From: Smittium mucronatum
Taxonomy: Eukaryota > Kickxellomycota > Harpellomycetes > Harpellales > Legeriomycetaceae
DNA length: 61,829 nt
Direction of reading: 5' to 3'
NCBI GenBank assembly: GCA_001953115.1
Contig: LSSL01001900.1
Location: 4,008 to 65,836 of the forward strand
Shown here one piece after another: positions 10,650-24,224 of the stretch. The first letter of the stretch is position 1; every line of letters begins with the position of its first letter. A model generated the notes under the pieces. The model searched no databases. It saw only the letters and a list, made by a program, of their open reading frames with translations, and had not been told where the DNA came from. A program made the position numbers and the translations under genes.

Positions 10650-11195
10650 ATAGTGCTATGGGAATAGATATTCGCAACCATGATTTGGTAGAATCTGGTG
10701 CTTATCCTATGGATTTTTACCGGAAGTTCAATATTGGTGGAATGTGGAGGAAAATAGTGATAGTGATGCTTCAACATCCTTCTCCACTAAAGCACCTGCG
10801 CTAGGAAATGACTTAGACCCTTCGATTAAATTGGCGGGAGGACTACTTATGAATGATCTTGTATCTTATTCACTGGGGCTTTAGTTAAGTTCCAGTAATA
10901 ACCCTCTGGTAAATTTATCTCCAATTATTACTACCGTGGGAGCTGTAAAAACACTTAGTGTTGTCGGTAAGGGAGCAACGGGTGAAGTGTACATGAGCGG
11001 AATGAAGGAGCAATACCTACCCTAATATCCCTGCAGTTTGAGGGTGATGAGTGTGCTAGTAATAGATTGCTTAACATTACCTATTCTTTGGTCGAGCAGC
11101 AACAGTTTCGAAGCAATTATTTGTACCATTCTAACTGGTATAAAGAGTTCGCTTCCGAAATTAGACAAGCAAAGTTGTATTTTTTATGGATAATA
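10650..11195 (+). pseudogene. Broken, unidentified coding region with a kinase-like glycine loop
   Basis: A patch of near-normal composition reads like protein over about 180 codons in two joined frames. The first frame runs through LPEVQYWWNVEENSDSDAST and KLAGGLLMNDLVSYSLG, has a TAG at 10882, then continues to VVGKGATGEVYMSGMKEQYL (10960-11020) before a TAA. The second frame continues with LQFEGDECASNRLLNITYSL and SNWYKEFASEIRQAKLYF. GKGATGEVY (10966-10992) fits the G-x-G-x-x-G-x-V nucleotide loop of protein kinases, and a hydrophobic strand precedes it. The downstream VAIK lysine and the HRD and DFG motifs are not visible. It may be a truncated fungal protein-kinase-like gene or part of a transposon. 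An overlapping 90-codon frame (10532-10804) is judged a shadow. Confidence 0.5.
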
Positions 11196-11199
11196 AAAA

Positions 11200-12940
11200 T
11201 TTCATTAGTAAAAGATTTTTTTTAATTTTCTTAAATGATAAATACTAATTCTAAACAATGAATTTAAAAGGCTATGATTTATGCTTTAAACCTAGCAATT
11301 GGAATTCTGGGAAAATAAAATAAAATAAATCGGCCAGAACCTTGGTAAAAACACACTAAATATTCATTAAAAATAAATAAATAAATTATCAAAAAGAAAT
11401 ATAAGATTATATAAATAGGCTAATATTTGGGGCAAATTATTGTTTTTTTAGTAAACAGTCACTAAAAATAAATACTTTTTAGGGATGGAGATGTAATTTC
11501 AGTGCCGAATAGAATTTTATGTTTTAATTTACAAATATTACAGTGACTTAAATCTGTTAACCTCAAAAAAACTACCCATAAATCGAGAATTACTGATACT
11601 AAATATCAATGAATATTCGATGTAATATATGTTGCGGATAATAACAAGATAACACGAAAATTCAAAACGCGTTATGAATTTAGGATGATTATAAGTCAAA
11701 GATAATTGATAAAAGACTTATGAAATCATGAAGAAAGAGAAAACTTTCAGAGTTTAAAAAACTTGTCTATTTTCAGGATTAAAAGGAAATATATTAAATT
11801 AAAAACTTTATAAAAGGAGATAAAAAACCGTTCAGTGAAATGGCTATCAAATTTTTTGTGCATAAAATTTTCTTTCTTTTCATTCTAAATAAAAATATTT
11901 TAAATATTTTGGCGGCAGTACTAGTAATCCGTTTATCAATTTCTATAGACAAAATTATGAAGTTTTTTTAATACATAGTTCTAGCTAAACATTTATTTAA
12001 GTTCAAGTAATATTTGTAATATCTGTTTTAATACTGAGAATTATATTTTTATTGTATGATTTAACATTATATATAAAAAAATAGGGTGTGATAGGTGAAT
12101 ATTTGATTTTAGCAAGGGTTACGTTTTTCAAAACCAAAATATTATCCAACCAAACTCAAATATCGAAGTCATCACCAAAAAAAAAATCAAGCATTTTCAG
12201 TCACCATAATCATTATTAAATAACTAAAAAAATGAATTTTTTTTCTTATTGGTTCTATTTTTTATTTTCTACTTTTGATCTTTTTTTTTGCACCCTATAA
12301 CGCGTAATTTGATTTTCAATGCAATATTAAATATCTCTTACTAAAGATATTTATCTAATCCTTAAGCTTAATATAAATTTTTGTCATTTAAGCTTATATT
12401 AATGTGAAGCATATATACAACCTTTCTTTCTATTAAATTTATATTTTAAATAACTGGTGGGTATTAATTTAATATTTATTAAAACAACAAAAAAAGATAT
12501 TTTGGAGCATAAAATCAATAATTTTTGGGTTAGATGAAGATTTGTCAAGAAATGGAATATCTCAAAACAAATACTGAAAAAATACTCTGTTGTATATTAT
12601 TGTTGTTGAAAAAAAGAATAAAAAGGTTTAAAATGCAATAATGAAAGTAGAAAAATACTAATATTCAGACGATTTTAGATCGTAATTTTAATATAAAAAC
12701 TTGGATAGATGTTAAAATGAAGAAAAAACCCAACCATTATTAAATTTTTATGCTAATGTTATTGAAATTTTTTTCGAGAAAGCCTTTTAAAAAAAATAAA
12801 GTCTAAAAGATAGAGGTTTAGGAGTAAGTTAAAAACATATATATTCGGGTATCTGAAATATAAAAAGTAAAAATAATTGAAAGTTTGAAATTACTTTGGG
12901 TGATCTGAATGATTTTTGCAAGCAAAACTCAGAAAAAATG
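11200..12940. other. A+T-rich DNA ahead of the second MULE relic
   Basis: No gene is recognised. The 5' part of the second transposase, including any zinc finger, should fall in 12480-12940, but no convincing frame is left there. Confidence 0.5.
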
Positions 12941-12946
12941 AATAAT

Positions 12947-13615
12947 AATGAAACATATATTTTTGGATATGGTCCAGATTCGAATTACATTAAAATATTG
13001 ATTAAATCAAAAAAAAATTCTTAAATTTCTGTGATTTTCAGAATTTCTATATTGATATGATGTACAAAATAACAAATTTGAGATATCATGTTGCTTTTTT
13101 AAGAATTTTAGATTCAATCAGGAGCTTTCACCATTGGTTTTAGGTATCATGAAAAATATGAAGAGATCTACAATTTTATGGATTTTAAATAAAATAAAAT
13201 CTTTCTTTTAAAATATTGCTACGGCTTCTGTAAATCAAATATTATATCTGATTCAACACCTCAAATATCGAAAGCCTTAGAATATTTTAATCCGTCTAAA
13301 ATAAAGAACTAACTGCCTGGCTCATACTTGGAGGAACATAAATAATTTCATCAGGTTTTCTACAAATAAATACCGATATAAGATTAAAGAAGATATAATT
13401 TCAATCAAAAAATCATTTAATGAAGGTCTTTTTGACCATTCTTGATACATTTTTTTAAAAAAATGAAGCGAATTCCCCGATTTAAAAATCTATTTGAATA
13501 AATTAAACAGCACTTATTTTTTAAAGAATAGAAGCTGGTATGAAGAAAAACAGTACTTCTTACAAAGAAATAAAAATTGCCTTTTAAGGTTTATCATGAA
13601 AATAAAAACAAAATA
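12947..13615 (+). pseudogene. Second MULE transposase relic (core domain)
   Basis: Family features appear in order over several frames. ETYIFGYGPDSNYIKILI (from 12950) matches the strand that opens the MULE core. FYIDMMYKITNLRYHVAF (about 13045-13100) carries the first Asp (codon 13054), in the place held by IDSTFRL in the relic at 6230. YHEKYEEIYNFM follows. SDSTPQISKALEYFNP carries the second Asp (codon 13250), 196 bases from the first, matching the first relic's spacing. Then NCLAHTWRNINNFIRF resembles the Cys/His-Arg motif after it. A later open stretch contains RSWYEEKQYFLQRNKN. Stops and frameshifts are abundant. Its own terminal repeats are not identified, although 15586-15639 may be related to one. 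It is decayed more heavily than the first relic. Confidence 0.72.
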
Positions 13616-13619
13616 AGTT

Positions 13620-15580
13620 CCATGGAGAAAATAAGCGTAGTACAATTTTAGGAATATTTTTTCAAATATTAGAACAAATGGAAAATGATAAGATTCCCAA
13701 TTTCATAAATTCGAAATATTCTAAAGACTTTACATCTAATTAATATTAATACAGTAGATTTCTAATTTTTGAAACAGCCGAGAATATAAATTTTGGATGC
13801 TACGATAAAATATTCAATTTTTCAATTGATATCATAAGAAAGTTGGAGGGTTTTCTCTTTGAAAGTTTAAATTAAATGAATCAAATACTTCCCAATATAT
13901 CTTTATTAGAAATGGAGTCTGAAATAACGAATTATAAAGACATATTTTGCGCATGAAGAGCTTTTTCTAAGAGCTGTAATTGAAAAAATTTTATTTATAT
14001 TTAAAGGACGCAAATCTTCTGTATGTTATTGACACTTATTTAGAGCCAAATAGAAAAAGAGGAAGCTTAAATAAATAAAAATAAATCGTAGTCTGATTAT
14101 GGAAAAATATTTCAGTATTTTTATTTAATATTATACTCATTATAATAAAAACCTTATTCAAGAAGTAAAATAAAATGGAATTTTTAAACTAGTACAAAAA
14201 AAACATCAGTTAATAATATTGATGCTGGGTCTATTATTGAATTTATTACTGCATCTTTTCTTCTCAGATATATAGATGGCTCGTTAAAATTTGTACCCTG
14301 GTATAACATTGGATATAAACAGGAAATGATTTCATTTTATGATTGCGATTAAATTTTTTTGTATAGATTAAACCTATTATTTCTCAACATAGCTCTTTTA
14401 TGATTTCGCCGTTATCTAACTTCTCTAATCCTATCGTTGATCCAATAATACATAGATAAATTTTTTCAAATAAAAAATATAAAGCGTAAAAAATAAATAT
14501 CAAAACTCGTTTACCTGTGACTATTCAATTATTTTTGCATTGAAAGCTATAGAGCATTAATTATGCCTCGTAGCTGTAAAATGAAGATTTACTATTTGTC
14601 TAAAGTAGAAGAAATATAACCAATAAACATAAAAAATCAGACCAATGGATTTTAAATGAATACTTTGAAGAAATTATATATCAACTTAACTTTTGTGCAA
14701 CTTATGCAACGACACACTCAATTTTTTGAATTTCTTTGTATAATCCTTGAACTTTTCAAAATAAAGAAGTGATTTTGATATGAAATATGTTTAATATTTT
14801 TCTAATTTTAAAATTTTAGAATAAAAAATAAGCACATAAGAGTCTCATATATCGAATGTTATGTTCTCGAAAAAAAAATTACTAGAATTTTTCGATAAAT
14901 CGTTTTTTTGATTTCATCAAATAAAAAAAATTAAATAAATTTTTGGTGATTGAGAATATTTATTGGTGACAAAAAATGATGAAGAAAGGTAATTTTATTA
15001 TTGAAAAGGATATTTTGGTTATCTGTTTGAGATTATAGATTAAATGATATAGATTACAGGCTTTTTGATGATTTAAACATTTTATTAATGTCTTTTTATC
15101 GGAAATTTTATGGATTAAATGGTAGAAAACACACAAAAAAAATATTAAATACTCCGTGTGTTATAAAAAAAACAAGTATAACACCCATTTTATTTAGATA
15201 TAAAACTAAAATATTTATAGATGGACTTGGATTTTATAACAAGTTTTACTGGATATCTTTTTTATTGTGACGATAAATATGTTATCTTTATAACTTGATT
15301 CAATCTTAGGATTAGTTTTTTAGAATAAGATTTGATATAAATAATTTTTACAAATATTTTTCAGGCGAAATAAAAAAAATTTTAACCCAAAAAAGTCTAT
15401 ACAAGGTACAGTTGCACGCACATATATATCTTTTAAGCATATAAATTATTGATTAAAAATGCATAAATTTATAGACAATGATATTAATTAAGAATGCATG
15501 AACAATTTATTTAAATTTTTTTGTAACTGGATAATAAAATATGGATAGTAATATTTTATCCAATGATAAAATTTTATGGA
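13620..15580. other. A+T-rich DNA after the second MULE relic
   Basis: It probably holds the rest of the second element, but nothing can be translated with confidence. A 60-codon frame at 15088-15270 has no recognisable motif and sits in ordinary AT-rich sequence. Confidence 0.45.
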
Positions 15581-15585
15581 AAATC

Positions 15586-15639
15586 TGTGAAATTTTATCA
15601 GTTTTCACTGTTAAATATTACTTTGAAAATGGAATCTGT
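15586..15639 (-). repeat. 53-base repeat, inverted partner of 5578-5630
   Basis: Its reverse complement contains CAGATTCCATTTT and AACTGATAAAATT, in common with 5578-5630. It runs almost directly into the SINE-like repeat at 15645, so it could belong to either that repeat or a MULE end. Confidence 0.55.
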
Positions 15640-15644
15640 AGAAT

Positions 15645-15740
15645 TTTCCACCATTGAATCAAAAAATCGAGATGTAGAGCTGTTAGAATGACAGAGGGGA
15701 GTTGTGTGAATTTTTTTTGATTCTTTTTTGCTTTTCTGCT
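15645..15740 (+). repeat. Repeat family C, copy 1 (SINE-like)
   Basis: It aligns with 60843-60925 in the same orientation. Shared blocks are TTGAA, GAGC followed by TAGA, ACAGA, GGGAGT and GTGA ending in long T runs. This copy reads GAGCTGTTAGAATGACAGAG where the other has GAGCCGCTAGAGCAACAGAT. A short element with a G+C-richer head and a T-rich tail suggests a Pol III-type retroposon, but no clear A or B box was found. Confidence 0.5.
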
Positions 15741-15744
15741 TTTT

Positions 15745-18600
15745 TGAATTTTTTTAAATTAGTTTTTTGAGACTTTTGTTGAATTAAAAGTATATTTCCC
15801 GTAATAAAAAAACGATAAATTCAAATTTTTATGTTTCTATTTTCTCCAGATTATTTCGAGAAGAAAAATTAGCTCAAAATATTTCCTAAAACATATGCAT
15901 AATTTAATAAATAAATTCTAACTAACCACTCTATCCTTTCAGAATATAACATAAGTCCCTTAAAATTTATGTAAAATATTCCGCTCGGGATTTTTCATTA
16001 CTTTTTATTCGTGTTTAATTAAAGGAATTTATATTTTTTCAGACATTATTTAGCTAAAATTTTATGTTTTTCCAAATAACAATTATAAATAAAGAAATAT
16101 CCTTTTTAAATATATTTTGATAGATTAAAAAGTCGTGTTTATAAAATTTGAATTAATTTGGGATTTTATAATAAAAATATGGATTATTATTAGGGTATCC
16201 TGGAAATTTGAACCATTTAAACTTAAAACAGCGATTCAATGTATCATTTTTCCTTTTTATGTATACATTTTGACAACATTTATAATAAAATAGTCTAAAA
16301 CTCCAATTTATTATTTATATTTGATATTATTTAGATACTCAACAAACAATAAAAAAAAAAACGTTTATCTATTGGCTTACTTTTTTCTCTTTATACATTC
16401 AAATTTGTAAGTAATTTATTTACTAAAGCATTTTAAAAACAACTACATAACACATAACACATAATAATAAATTCTAATTTTTTTTTTTTAAAAAAAAAAA
16501 TAATAATAATTGTAGGTTTTCATAATGGTTTACTTTACCGACTTTTAATAATTCGATTAAAAAATTAAAAAATTAAAAATTTCAGGAGTATTTTAAAATA
16601 AAAAATATGCTCATTTTTAATATATAAATACGATTAAATAAATTTTTTCATAATTAATATCCTCTTTACTAAAATTGAATAAGTTATCAATTTATTTCAC
16701 TTTTTTACGCATAAAAGTATGATAAATTGTTTATAGATGATACTTTATGTAATTTTATTTTTATTTTGTAAAATTTTGTATTTTTTTTGTAATTTTTTCC
16801 ATTTTCTTTGAATGGATATAATTTTTTTAATTTTTTATTAAATATTTGGAATTATTATATAAATTTTTAAGAAATTATACATTATTATCGGCCCTTGTCA
16901 ATACTATTAATTTCTTTTAGAGATTATGATTATCTCTTTTTTTTTGAGAGAGAGAATAAGATATATTAAAAAATCCTGTTTTCTTTTTATTAAATTTAAT
17001 ATATTTTTTTTATTAAATTTTTTTATAGGTATTTTTCGTATAATAAAAGATTATTTGTGAAATTATATAATATTGAAAGGGTTATAATTTCGCTAATATC
17101 TGCAAAGAAGCAGATAATAATTTTTTTGGATATTTACGGGTTGGATTTTTAATAAAAATTAATCATTTTAGTTAAATGAATAGATATGAAATATAATTAA
17201 TTATTGCATTTCACAAGCCTACCGCTTAATATTCCAAAAATGATTTAAAAAATGATTTTTTAAAATCATATAAGAGTAATTTTATTTTAAAATATTTTAA
17301 AAAATCGAATTTATTCGATAATTCCCTTTGAATATTTTCAAATCCTAAAAAAAATATTCTCATGGTACTATTTTATCATTGTGTAATTTTTAACATCTTT
17401 ATAAGGAAATGATTTTAATTTATTATTAATTTATTATTAATTCTGAAAAATCTTCATATTACTGAAAAATGCTAAAAAGCCGAGACTCAACATATTTATT
17501 GATGTTTTAATATGTTTTTCTCAAAATTCCTTTATTATAAACACAATCATTTTTAGGTATTATTATTTGATTTTCCTACTCAATATATTATTTATATTAC
17601 ACAATTTATCAATTTTCTATATTATAATACTATTTAATTGCTTATCCCAAAAAAAAACTATAAAATAATTTAATATTAACTTAATGGGAATGAGCCCGTA
17701 TAATTTTTTTGTTTTAATGAGTTATAAATCCGTATAAATTTGTTAAATTAATAATAAAAAGGTGGAATTTGCGTAATTCTAATAATAAAAACGTTCATAC
17801 AGAAATGTATATTTAATTACCGGAAATTTTCAAAAAAACTACTATTGGAAAAAATTTCAAAATTTTAACTACCCTGGCTAAGCTTATCAGTCAATTATAA
17901 ATAATTAATTCTTAAAATATTATGAATCAAATCATATAGACATATTAAAAGCAAATATTTAATGAATGATATTGACCAATTATATTTATTTATTAATTTA
18001 ATTAAGACAAAAAAATTTGTATTTTTTGTATATATTTTGGCTAATTATAAGAAAGAAATTTTTTTTACTTCTTTTAGATCAATAAAAAAATATTACAATT
18101 TTTAAAATGAGCTGGAAATATATGAAGGAATATGTATACACTATTTCAAAAATTTACGAATAATTTACAACAATAAATTAAGGTTTTCGTCACTTAATAT
18201 ATATATATATATATATTCCATTTCTTGTACCCTCGATTCATCCTTTTTTTTTTAGTTATTACAGATAATATATTTTAATAAATCTCGGTGATAAAAAAAT
18301 ATTGTGCTACTAGTTTCAATATAGCTTCACATGAAAAAAATTAATTAATTGATTAAATGTTATTTTAAACTTAGTTAGCTCCTCATATTTTGTAATGAAT
18401 TTTTTTTTTTGATTAATTAAGAGAAATAGATTTTTTATATTATGTATAAAACGGAAATAGGTTAAATATAAGATAAAATAAACCAATAAAGTTTTAATGT
18501 AAAAATATACACAAATAATAGATATTGTTATTATTACGAGATTAATGCGCATCAGCTTCATTTGTAAATATAATATATTAAGTTTAGTTTTTTTCTTATT
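15745..18600. other. AT desert with a 20-base (AT)n run
   Basis: Composition becomes extreme, with homopolymer A and T runs throughout, for example the abutting T and A runs near 16480-16500. A perfect (AT)n run spans 18197-18216. The 95-codon minus-strand frame at 18316-18603 is low-complexity Ile/Leu/Lys/Phe sequence expected by chance. No gene is seen. Confidence 0.7.
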
Positions 18601-18604
18601 CAAT

Positions 18605-20010
18605 TAAATACATCTTTCTTATTTGTGCACAATTAGTAGCTTATCTTATAAACATCGACTTAAATAATTGAATTCGAATTGAATTAGGAATTGGAAGAAA
18701 TTATCTGATATAATATTAGGTATTCAGGATAATTTTTTCCAATAAATTGAAAATAATAATATTATTACTTTAATTCATGGAGCTGAAGTTGTGAACCGCC
18801 TATATCTAAGTTTATTAAAAAATTTAAATGGCTATATTTCTTGATTTATCATATATTATACAAATATTATTCTTATTAATATAATATTGGGGTTTAAAAA
18901 AAAGCCTCTTTTTTACCATCGGCCCTGAAAGAATTAAACATGCATGGCTTCATATAAATTCCAAATAAAATCTTCCATTAATTTTTTATTAGCCCCTTTA
19001 ATCAAAGATAGTGCAAAACTAGCACTTACTATAATTTAAATATTATAATTAAATAAATTATATTTATATGATATCAGAATGGTCGTGATTTTAGAAAAAT
19101 TGTAGTTTTTGGCATTCAAAAATAGTTGAGAGACAAATTTAGGTCTGAAAAGTGCTAATCAAAACGATTTGGTAAAGAAAATGTAGAAAATGGTATTATG
19201 CAAAAAAAAAAAAATTGCATAATTATTAAGCCTTACGCGTTGATTTTTTCCATTCAGAAAATTGTATTGATAAAAAATAATAATGATTTTATAACCAATA
19301 TTTAAATTTACAACAAAAAAAATATGAGGGGTTCTCTCTGAGAACGTGTAATTCTACAATGAAATGTTACCAATTTCCGAATTTTAAAATATGAAGTAAG
19401 ATAAAGTTCAAAATTATCGGTTGGTTCAAAATTTTTAACATTTTTTTTTTCTATTAGAAAAAAGTAGAGAGTTTATTTGAGCTAATACAATTTTATATTT
19501 TTTTTAACTTGGTGAAGATTAAAATTTATTAACCAATTTTTTGCAAAGAAAAAAAATTCTGGCCTTGAAAAGAATTTCCTCTATAATATCCACCATTTTG
19601 ATGAAATTTTTTTTTTAATGTGGAATAGAAATTTTCTAATCGAAGATTTTTAAAAAAATTATTCGCTGCATTGATGCTTTTAAGAATATTTTGTAAAAAA
19701 AGGCAATGTTAACTCTTTCGTCACTGGTGGATCATTTTTGAATTTTCAATGACCAATTTTTATTAAGCATTGATTACTGCTTATAAATTAACACATTTTT
19801 GACTAAATATTTATAATATGCAAACATAATTGCATAAATTTTGCAAATTGGAGTACTTAAAATAAAAAAATACGAAATATTTAAACACAGATGAATATTA
19901 AAATCAAAAAATGTTTTTTCCACCATTGGGTATACTAAAAATTGATTAGAAAATGATAATGATAATTAAAGAGTTACACGAACATATATTTTTTGGATAA
20001 CCAAAAATTA
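18605..20010 (+). repeat. Repeat family B, copy A (about 1.4 kb)
   Basis: It matches 45810-47385 collinearly in the same orientation with many small differences. Shared anchors in order are AGAAATTATCT, TTTAAATGGCTATATTTCTT, AAACATGCAT (AAGCATGCAT in copy B), GGTATTCAAAAATAG-like, CTTGAAAAGAATTTC-like, CACCATTTT, TTAACTCTTTCG and TACTAAAAATTGAT. No protein could be read from it. It is an old dispersed element, probably non-coding or decayed beyond recognition. Confidence 0.75.
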
Positions 20011-23000
20011 TATAGATTTTTACTATGATAGTTTAAATGATTTTAAACACTTGAATTTTAAAAAAAAATCATTGAAATCTTTCTTTTAACTTTAGCGCTC
20101 ATCTTTTTCTGTATACGTAAATTTAAACAATTATAGATCAGAATTTAAATATCTAATAAAATTTAAATTGTTTTTTTAGAGTGTTTTTTTTTATAGCTTA
20201 ATATTACAATGATTTAATGATAAAAAAAATAAATGAATATTCAGTATATATCGCTAAAATTTTCAAAAATCAGTGTTTTTCTAGTTTAAAATTTTTTATT
20301 ATAGTGTTGGGCATACACGAATAATTATTTGAATTTTTTATGAAAAGTGGATATAACACTTTTATGGAATAAAGATTTATTAAAAATTTGTTTAAATACG
20401 CAAAAAAATTCGGAAAGCGATTATATTACTTTATAATTTGAATAAATTTTTAATGAGGATTAAAATTACTCTAATAACCTTGAAATTTTCATTTTTTACA
20501 CATTTGATAATTTATGATTTATATCAAAAAATATTTTTTTAATGATTTAAAATCCTCAATTTTTAAAAAAATTTTAAAAAAAAATCTTGTCTTTGAATAT
20601 ATATTTTATTCTATTTTTTTAAAAAAAAATTTTGAAAATACAAAAAAAAAATATCAAACGAATATGTCAGATTTTAATTTTAGCTATAGATAAAAAATTT
20701 TAATCTTTATTTCTTGGGATATTACATATTTTTATTTTGATTAATTTTCGATAATAGCTAATTGTTTTTTTAAACGATTTTATTTAAACTCGATTCATTT
20801 AAAATAAAACTTGATTTTACGAAAAAACTTTGGTAATAATAAAATTTTCAAAAAAAATAGTAGTTATCATAAAAATTAGTAATATAAAGTATATTTAAAT
20901 AAGATTGATGTATAACGATACATAAATTTAGTTGATAATAACATAATAAGTCAATAAAAAAATCAAATTACCCTTTTATACATTAAATTTGTTATTTAAG
21001 GTAAAAAAATGTAAATATATGTCAAATCAGCATATTATAATGAGTAAATTAGTATAAAATTTCTATTCAGGCTATAAATTTAAGGTTAAAAAAATGTAAT
21101 AAACAACTATAAAGCTAAATTCGATACGAAAAATGGTTATATTTCATTTTTTTTCAGAAAAAGAAGATAAAAATAGTTTCAACCTGTTAAAACTTGGCAA
21201 ATCCAGAGATTATATACACAAAGCCTATTTTTTATCTATTATTTCCGTCCGCGAATTTCGAGAAAGTTCCTCAAAAAAAAATTTTAATTGGCTTTATTGG
21301 TAAGTTTTTTTTATTTCGTTTTTTTATTTTCTGTTCAATTAAACGAAATTTTATTTTTTATTCTATATTGGGACCCATAAATATTATGAAGTCCTTTTTT
21401 TTGCTAGATAAATATTTTTAATATATGGTTAGCTGGATTATTTAATTATTGGAAATTATATTAAATCGAGTATTTTTAATTTAATAATAGTTTAGCTATG
21501 ATATAACCACTTTTAGTGAAAAAGTAAAGGATACTTATACCTATCTGATAAAATATTTGTGAAAAGATGAAAATGTAACTTCAATAAAAAATTATTGGCA
21601 CTTTATTATAGCTCAAGTTAAGTTTTATCCAAAAGGAAAAAAATATCTATTTCTTTTATTTAAAATCTATTTTGTGGGATTTTCTTGAATTTATTGTCGG
21701 AAATAAAAGGAAAAGGATAGAATATGTAAATAATTTTCAGATTTTTTCTAACAATTAATACGAACCATCAAAAAATTGGTATCTTATTTACTTCAAAAGC
21801 TAGAAATTAGCCAATAATCACCAAAATCGATATTGTTCAATCAATTGAAATTAAAATGAAAAATTGTTTTTTTATAGATAAATTGATATATTTTAGAAAT
21901 TTATTCCATTTTTATATTGGATTTTGACTCACTAGATTGGTTTTGATATTAATATTTACATTGAAATAATTTAAGTTTATATAAAAATCTTTATTTTTCG
22001 CTTTAAGTAAAAATTTTAAAATTTTAAATATTATAATTATTATTTATAATGATTATTTTAATTAAATTCTACTATACCATATCTTTGGTAATTGGATTAA
22101 TTACTTTAAATAATAAGATCTTTTTTTTATTCACAAAAAACATCCAATTCATCTAATCAAATAAATTTTAAAAAATTAAAGATTTTGAAATATCTGAAAA
22201 CATCTGAAAATCTTTATAAGTTTTAAAATAAAATATTTAACAAAACTTAATTTGTTCTTTTAAAAATAATATTAAACATAAATGGTTTTTATTATTATAT
22301 AAACGTTTAAAAAACCTTCAGTTATCTTGATAATATTGTCGAAAATTGGCACATTTTTCCTTATACGATTTAAAGATTGCTGGATTAATAAATTAAAATT
22401 TCATTTATTATAAATTTCATGAAACATAGTGTCATATTAACTTTCAAATGGGTTTTATGTGTCAAAATTTTCAAAATTTATCAATATATTTCAAAGATGA
22501 AAATTTTTTGTAAAATTTTTTATTATATGATAATATGTTTAATGAAGTAAAAAAGAAACTAAAATAAAATATTAAAAATTATTCTAAAGGATATTGATAT
22601 ATTTTTTCGGAAGTAAAGCTAAATTTTATTTTAATTCACCTGTTTTTGTGAATTCATGAATAAAAAATATTTGTTAAATCGGAGAATAAATTTATTTTAT
22701 TACTTTACATTTTCTTTCTTCAAACTTTATCTAAAAAAAATATGATTTTCTTTTTTTTTATACATTGATTTTAGTCTTAATTATTAAAGATTCAGATTTT
22801 TTCTCCTTTTTTTAGAAACTATAAATCAATTTGATAAATAAAATTATATTTATTGATACAAAAAATAATAAATCATCTTTTCAACATCTAAATGTTAATT
22901 CAAATCGTTAATATACCCTATTACTCTTGCTTTGGATAAATTCTGATATTGTAAATGAATAGTAATCTTTTTAGTGATGCCCAAATTATTATTGGAATTT

Positions 23001-23872
23001 TTTTTTTTTCAAAATCATTAATAAATTATTATTTTTTCTATTAATTATATCGATTAAACACCAAAATTATACTTTGATATTTTTTTATTTATTTAAAGAC
23101 ATCAAAGAATATAACATTAAACCTCTAAATTTTTAATTTTTTAACCGCGTAAAAAGAAAATTATTTTATCTATTTTATTTTTTATACAGAAATCAAATTA
23201 TAATTTACTTTATATGGGTGTCTGTAGAGGTTATATTATCTTTAATACAGATAGAAGGAATGAAAACACCCTCTAAAAATAATGAATTTTTAAATTTTTA
23301 GAAATTAAAATTAGGCTAAATTTTGCATTTTTATTATATTTGGGCCATATTAATGCGCTTAAATGGTATATTTTAAAATATAATATCAGAGTACTACAAA
23401 AAAAAACGTTTAATTTAAATAAAAAAATACGCAAAATAATTTAATCTATTTTTTTTTTCTGTATGAAAATATGAGAGAAAATTTAACCTAAATTTATTAA
23501 AAATATATACTAATTCAACTTTTTACAATTTTTTTTATTAATAAAATTAAAATAACTTTTATAAAAAAAACAAATTAAAAGCAATCTTGATATCATTATT
23601 TCAATATAAATACACTTCGCATATTTAGAGAAAAAAAAGGTCAGTAAAGAAAAAATATTCTATTTTTGAAAAAAAAAAAATTAAAAAAAAATTTCTAATA
23701 TTTAACAGGAGCCATAGTGCCCATTTATTTTTAAGTATATCGGTTAATAAGAGAATAGTTTTATAGGATTTTTTTGATTTAATTTGATAGTATACTACAG
23801 AAATTTTTTTGTTAAGAATATTGACCAATAAGTTGTATTACTATAAAAATTTTAGGGTTAAATATAAAACTC

Positions 23873-23910
23873 AAAAAAAAACTATAAAAAAAACTATAAA
23901 AAAAACTATA
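23873..23910. repeat. 12-base tandem repeat, three units
   Basis: ACTAT recurs at 23881, 23893 and 23905, separated by A runs, a 12-base period of ACTATAAAAAAA. It is a short replication-slippage array. Confidence 0.8.
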
Positions 23911-24196
23911 ATGCTAATGCTAATTAAATTGATGAATTAAAGCTAGAAAAATCAGAAAATTCTTTAATATTTATCCTTTTTTATCATTCGGAAAAAAATC
24001 TTATAAAAATATTTGGCTGAAATCTGAAAATACATATATACTTCAATGATTGTGACATCTAAAATTCTCATTTAGATACGTATATAACTACTAATGAAAA
24101 TAAAATAAATATCAACTTGTTCATTTTTTTTGTTATATTTTTTTCAACAAATTAAATCTAATCCATCTTATCTTATCTTAATTAATTTAAATTCTA

Positions 24197-24224
24197 TAAT
24201 AATAATAATAATAATAATAATAAT
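24197..24224. repeat. (TAA)n microsatellite
   Basis: Perfect trinucleotide run of about nine units. Confidence 0.9.

Noticed and set aside
10532..10804. 90-codon frame beginning at TTG
   Set aside because: The overlapping frame at +2 reads more like protein, continues for much longer and includes the glycine loop; this one starts in low-complexity Leu/Ile/Ser sequence.
12081..12298. Possible MITE with ATAGGGTG and CACCCTAT ends
   Set aside because: Only eight bases pair, no target duplication is visible and no second copy was seen.
18316..18603. 95-codon minus-strand frame
   Set aside because: Composed almost wholly of Lys, Ile, Leu, Phe, Asn and Tyr, which is expected from about 85% A+T DNA without selection.
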